Source of the DNA: Bacteroidota bacterium
GTDB lineage: Bacteria; Bacteroidota; Bacteroidia; NS11-12g; UBA955
Direction: 5' to 3'
Length of the DNA: 18,178 nt
NCBI GenBank assembly: GCA_018969565.1
Contig: JAGWYC010000016.1
Span: 1-18,178 of the forward strand
In this document: piece by piece, positions 14,953-18,178 of the stretch
Layout of the letters: every line of letters begins with the position of its first letter
How positions within the stretch are numbered: the stretch's first letter is position 1
The notes under the pieces: model-generated
Seen by the model: only the letters and a program-made list of their open reading frames with translations
Told to the model about the DNA's origin: nothing
Database searches by the model: none
Made by a program: the position numbers and the translations under genes

Positions 14953-16113
14953 TTATTGCCTGAAAAGCACCCTGAACACCGCACCCCCCGGTTTATTGTC
15001 TTCAACCCTGATTTTGGCCTTATGCCATAGTAGGATTTTCCGCACCAAATACAGGCCCAGACCCGTTCCTTTGGAGTTGCGCACCCGCTCATCCCCCACT
15101 CTGTAAAATTTCTGAAATATTTTGGTTTTCTCCGATTTTGGGATGCCGGGACCTTGGTCTGCCACCCTGATTTCCAAACCTCCATGCACATAGTTTCCGG
15201 AAATATGCACCTTGGCATGTGCACCACCGGAATACTTGATGGCATTGTTGATCAGATTACTGAATGCCAGTTGCAGTGAAGCCTCGTCACCACTTACATA
15301 AAGCTCCGGTTCTATTTCCAGAATCATTTCACCTGCAAAACCCGGAAATAAAGCCTGTACACGCACCTTTTCCAACAGCAGACTCAGATTCACCGGCGCT
15401 CGTTCAAATTGATAAACACGCCCTTCAATCCTGGAAGCTACAATTACGTTGTTCATTAATTCATCCAGCCTGTTGGCATTGTTTTCTGCTACTGACTTCA
15501 ACTCTTCAACATGATCGGGCCTGAGACCGTGTCGCCGCAGTGTTTGCATGGCCAGCTTTACTGCGGCTACGGGCGTTTTTAATTCATGGGTAACGGCCAG
15601 CAGAAAATTATTTTGTTGCTGATTGAAATTCATAATGGCGTGAAACCTGAGCAAGAGCCAGATAAACGCGGCCATCACTAAGGCAGACATAATACCTCCG
15701 GCAACGATAAACAGGTTGCGTCTTCGCTGGAAGCGATCATACACCTCCTCAATAGCCGTGGGCGCCACATCCACCCGTATGCGCTCATCCAGATAAACTC
15801 CATCATGGATATTCAGGCGAAGCACCCCCTCACTGTTTCGCGCAACCACTTCGCCCATCATGGCTACATTGGCGCGGTAAATACCCTTTTCGTAGCGGAA
15901 CTCTGTAACTTGTCCGCTGTCGTACATTCCGCGCAACACCTGTTCCTTAACTAAATTTTCAGCAACCCGACTCTGATTGGCCATGAGTTGACGCCGCAGG
16001 TCCATTTCAATGCGCCCGTAATTCAGCAAAGCGAACATCCACCAACTGAACACGGTGAAAATAAACAGCACAATGACCCAGGTAAATGCCCAGATTAGCT
16101 GTTGCCTTTTCAT
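14953..16113 (-). CDS. Membrane sensor histidine kinase
   Basis: A 386-residue inner-membrane sensor kinase. The first helix (~5-30) and second (~134-155) flank a periplasmic sensor of about 100 residues with no recognised fold. HisKA follows, with AVTHELKTP (phosphorylated H176). The ATPase domain has NLINNAIKYS (N box), VADQGPGIP (G1), FQKFYRVGD (F box) and KGTGLGLYL (G2). All boxes are intact, and no PAS or HAMP domain is obvious. I chose ATG 16113 because MKRQQLIWAF starts right before helix 1. The frame extends to 16152 and would add 13 basic residues. It is first in the operon with the response regulator and divergent from the cytochrome b5-like gene, 78 bases away. The signal sensed is unknown. 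Confidence 0.93.
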   Translation of the reverse strand: MKRQQLIWAFTWVIVLFIFTVFSWWMFALLNYGRIEMDLRRQLMANQSRVAENLVKEQVLRGMYDSGQVTEFRYEKGIYRANVAMMGEVVARNSEGVLRLNIHDGVYLDERIRVDVAPTAIEEVYDRFQRRRNLFIVAGGIMSALVMAAFIWLLLRFHAIMNFNQQQNNFLLAVTHELKTPVAAVKLAMQTLRRHGLRPDHVEELKSVAENNANRLDELMNNVIVASRIEGRVYQFERAPVNLSLLLEKVRVQALFPGFAGEMILEIEPELYVSGDEASLQLAFSNLINNAIKYSGGAHAKVHISGNYVHGGLEIRVADQGPGIPKSEKTKIFQKFYRVGDERVRNSKGTGLGLYLVRKILLWHKAKIRVEDNKPGGAVFRVLFRQ

Positions 16114-16191
16114 GCTTCGCAAGTTATGACCGCAGCGCTTTTTTCGGCGCATCTGATGCAGCTAACCTGAAGTGTTTTGCATCTTCGCGGC

Positions 16192-16440
16192 ATGGACTCC
16201 AAGACGCTGCCTGAGTACAGCCGTTCACAACTGGCCCTGCGCAATGGACAAGACCGTCCTGAAATATGGGTTGCCTTTCGCGGAATCATTTATGATGTAA
16301 GCAACAGCCGACTATGGCGCAAAGGCATGCACTATGAGCACTGGGCCGGACAGGATCTCACCGAGGAACTGGCAGCAGCGCCGCACAGCGAGGCTGTTTT
16401 TGAACGCTTCAGCCCGGTGGGAATGCTCAAACCGAGCTAA
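16192..16440 (+). CDS. Small cytochrome b5-like heme-binding protein
   Basis: An 82-residue soluble protein matching the compact prokaryotic cytochrome b5 domain: VAFRGIIYDVSNSRLW, then HYEHWAGQDLTEEL and APHSEAV. H50 (in HWAG) and H65 (in PHSEA) are the likely heme ligands; H47 is a further candidate. There is no signal peptide or membrane helix, so it is probably cytoplasmic. I chose ATG 16192; the frame can be extended 15 bases to TTG 16177 with no gain. It is divergent from the kinase gene and 62 bases upstream of the dihydrolipoamide dehydrogenase gene on the same strand. No terminator is seen between them. The electron partner is unknown; heme binding is inferred from the family. Confidence 0.82.
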   Translation: MDSKTLPEYSRSQLALRNGQDRPEIWVAFRGIIYDVSNSRLWRKGMHYEHWAGQDLTEELAAAPHSEAVFERFSPVGMLKPS

Positions 16441-16502
16441 AAGGATAATTCCTCACCTGCACAGCGGTTTATGCCTTAATTTCGCCCCAAATTCAACCCG
16501 CA

Positions 16503-17891
16503 ATGAAATTCGACATCGCAATTATAGGCAGCGGCCCCGGGGGGTATGTGGCTGCCATCCGCGCCTCCCAACTGGGTAAAAAAGTGGCTGTGATTGAAAA
16601 AGCCGACCTGGGTGGTGTATGCCTGAACTGGGGATGTATCCCTACCAAGGCACTGCTGAAAAGCGCTCAGGTTTTTGACTACGTGAACCATGCCGCCGAT
16701 TACGGCATCAGCATCAAGGGTCATGAAGCAGATTTTGACGCCATGATTAAGCGTAGCCGCGGTGTGGCCGGTGGCATGAGCAAAGGCGTTGAGTTTCTGA
16801 TGAAGAAGAACAAAATTACCGTCATCAAAGGCGCCGGCAAACTGGCAGGAAAAGGCAGTGTTGAAGTAACTTCCGCCGATGGCAAGAAAGAAAAAGTAGA
16901 AGCTGACCACATCATCCTGGCTACAGGCGCGCGCCCCAGAGAACTGCCCAACGTAAAAATTGACGGCAAGAAAATTGTTGGATACCACGACGCCATGGTG
17001 CTTCCCAAAAAACCTGAAAGCATGGTAATCATCGGCTCCGGTGCCATTGGCGTGGAATTCGCTTATTTCTACAGCACTATTGGAACCAAGGTGACCATTG
17101 TGGAATATATGCCCCGCATTCTCCCTATTGAAGATGAAGAAATCAGCGCTGAACTGGAAAAAATCTACAAGAAGCGCGGTGTAAACATCCTCACCAACGC
17201 TTCCGTAGAGGCTGTGGATACCGCAGGAAAATCCTGCAAGGTTCAGGTAAAAACTGCCAAAGGAAATGAAGTGATTGAGTGCGATATTGTACTCAGCGCC
17301 GCAGGTATTCAGACTAATCTGGAAAATCTGGGCCTGGAAGAACACGGAGTGAAAACCGACAAAGGCAAAGTGGTGGTGGATGATTTCTACCGCACTTCCG
17401 TTCCCGGAGTTTATGCCATCGGTGACATTGTTCCCGGACCGGCCCTGGCACACGTAGCCAGCGCAGAAGGCATCATCTGCGTAGAAGCCATCTGTGGCCA
17501 TCACCCGGAACCGCTGAACTACAACAACATTCCCGGCTGTACTTATTGCATCCCGGAAGTAGCCAGCGTAGGGCTTACAGAGGCTAAAGCCAAAGAACTT
17601 GGATACGATATCCGCGTAGGCAAATTCCCCTTCTCCGCCAGCGGTAAAGCCAGCGCATCAGGTGCCAAGGAAGGTTTTGTCAAGGTTATTTTCGACAAGA
17701 AATACGGAGAATGGCTGGGCGCACACTTCATCGGTGCCGGGGTTACGGACATGATTGCTGAAGCAGTTGTAGCCAGAAAACTCGAAACAACAGGTCATGA
17801 AATCATCACGGCGGTACACCCCCACCCCACCATGAGTGAGGCGGTGATGGAAGCGGTGGCCAAGGCCTACGACGAGTGCATTCACCTGTAA
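16503..17891 (+). CDS. lpdA: Dihydrolipoamide dehydrogenase (E3)
   Basis: Reoxidises protein-bound dihydrolipoamide with NAD+ using FAD. It serves the pyruvate, 2-oxoglutarate and branched-chain 2-oxoacid dehydrogenase complexes and the glycine cleavage system. At 462 residues it is full length. The FAD dinucleotide fold is GSGPGG (9-14). The redox disulfide C40/C45 lies in GGVCLNWGCIPTK. The NAD fold is IIGSGAIGVEFA, and the second FAD motif is VYAIGD. The C-terminal active-site HPHPTMSEA gives the catalytic His441/Glu446 pair. All key residues are intact. No E1 or E2 genes are adjacent, so this may be a stand-alone E3 shared by several complexes. It is ended by a strong terminator. Confidence 0.97.
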   Translation: MKFDIAIIGSGPGGYVAAIRASQLGKKVAVIEKADLGGVCLNWGCIPTKALLKSAQVFDYVNHAADYGISIKGHEADFDAMIKRSRGVAGGMSKGVEFLMKKNKITVIKGAGKLAGKGSVEVTSADGKKEKVEADHIILATGARPRELPNVKIDGKKIVGYHDAMVLPKKPESMVIIGSGAIGVEFAYFYSTIGTKVTIVEYMPRILPIEDEEISAELEKIYKKRGVNILTNASVEAVDTAGKSCKVQVKTAKGNEVIECDIVLSAAGIQTNLENLGLEEHGVKTDKGKVVVDDFYRTSVPGVYAIGDIVPGPALAHVASAEGIICVEAICGHHPEPLNYNNIPGCTYCIPEVASVGLTEAKAKELGYDIRVGKFPFSASGKASASGAKEGFVKVIFDKKYGEWLGAHFIGAGVTDMIAEAVVARKLETTGHEIITAVHPHPTMSEAVMEAVAKAYDECIHL

Positions 17892-17912
17892 TCTGAATCA
17901 ACACAAGAATCC

Positions 17913-17941
17913 GGCCTGTGCATCCTGCACAGGCCTTTTTT
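17913..17941 (+). terminator. Intrinsic terminator after lpdA
   Basis: GGCCTGTGCA (17913-17922) and TGCACAGGCC (17926-17935) are perfectly complementary around the loop TCC, followed by T6. It lies 21 bases after the lpdA stop and only 7 bases before the next ATG. Confidence 0.9.
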
Positions 17942-17948
17942 ATGCCCC

Positions 17949-18178
17949 ATGCTGCAACTACACCGATTTACCTTCAACCCATTTCAGGAAAACACTTACC
18001 TGATCAGCCACTCTGACGGAACCTGCCTGATTATTGACCCCGGCTGCCATACTGCCTCCGAGCAACAACAGCTTACTCATTATGTCAGCAGCGAACAACT
18101 AAAACCGCTGGCTATTGTGAACACCCACGCGCATATTGACCATATACTTGGGCTTGATTACCTGCGCAAACACTACCA
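17949..18178 (+). CDS. Metallo-beta-lactamase-fold hydrolase, glyoxalase II-like (3' truncated by window)
   Basis: The first 76 residues of an MBL-fold enzyme, cut off at the right edge. FQENTYLI (12-19) and IIDPG (28-32) are the typical N-terminal strands. THAHIDHI supplies the metal ligands H60, H62, D64 and H65 (HxHxDH). Short MBL proteins of this kind are often annotated as hydroxyacylglutathione hydrolase-like, but the substrate cannot be told from the fragment. The start at ATG 17949 is well placed, since it is the first ATG in frame and leads directly into the conserved strand. It begins 7 bases after the T-run of the lpdA terminator, so its promoter would have to overlap the terminator or lie inside lpdA. 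Confidence 0.85.
   Translation, partial: MLQLHRFTFNPFQENTYLISHSDGTCLIIDPGCHTASEQQQLTHYVSSEQLKPLAIVNTHAHIDHILGLDYLRKHY

Noticed and set aside
16114..16191. Promoters for the divergent kinase and cytochrome b5-like genes (GTGTTTTG near 16178 on plus; TAACTTG near 16125 on minus)
   Set aside because: Both lack a properly spaced upstream TTG, and the minus-strand element is only about 5 bases from the start codon.
16476..17504. 342-residue minus-strand open frame
   Set aside because: It lies wholly antisense to lpdA and is rich in F, H and S without motifs; it is a shadow of the codon bias of a well-defined gene.

Overview
The window looks like a chromosomal segment of a Bacteroidota member with moderately high G+C (about 50-55% by eye). 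Supporting signs are a type IX secretion (T9SS) C-terminal tail on a secreted protein, short lipoprotein signal peptides, near absence of Shine-Dalgarno sequences, a TTG/TTTG-type promoter at the left edge, a GluP/FucP-type sugar permease and typical Bacteroidota outer-membrane barrel proteins. Genus cannot be assigned from what is visible.

Positions 1-12,723 hold one tightly packed plus-strand operon for an extracellular glucan, probably a beta-glucan. In order: a clan GH-A glycoside hydrolase; two consecutive outer-membrane beta-barrel proteins that appear to be distant paralogues; two lipoproteins with carbohydrate-binding-like beta-sandwich domains; a GH3 beta-glucosidase; a GH16-type lipoprotein with an EVDIE active-site motif; and a ~900-residue T9SS-exported protein with four exact 170-residue repeats, a starch-binding-like E-set domain and a sorting domain. 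Gene spacings run from -11 to +3 bases, apart from a 33-base option at the last start. The operon ends at a perfect 16-bp inverted-repeat terminator. No SusC/SusD pair is visible. The proposed logic is capture by surface binding proteins, cutting by GH16 and GH-A enzymes, passage through the paired barrels, hydrolysis to monosaccharide by GH3 in the periplasm, and import by the sugar permease encoded just after the terminator (12,756-14,156).

The permease faces a minus-strand two-component system (histidine kinase, then OmpR-type regulator, 16,113 down to 14,205) across a shared bidirectional terminator. Divergent from the kinase is a small cytochrome b5-like protein (16,192-16,440). A full-length dihydrolipoamide dehydrogenase follows (16,503-17,891) with a strong terminator. 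The 5' end of a metallo-beta-lactamase-fold hydrolase gene (17,949 onward) runs off the right edge. The right third reads as ordinary housekeeping DNA; the left two thirds are the interesting part. There is no intergenic stretch above 300 bases, and I see no tRNA, rRNA, CRISPR or insertion sequence.
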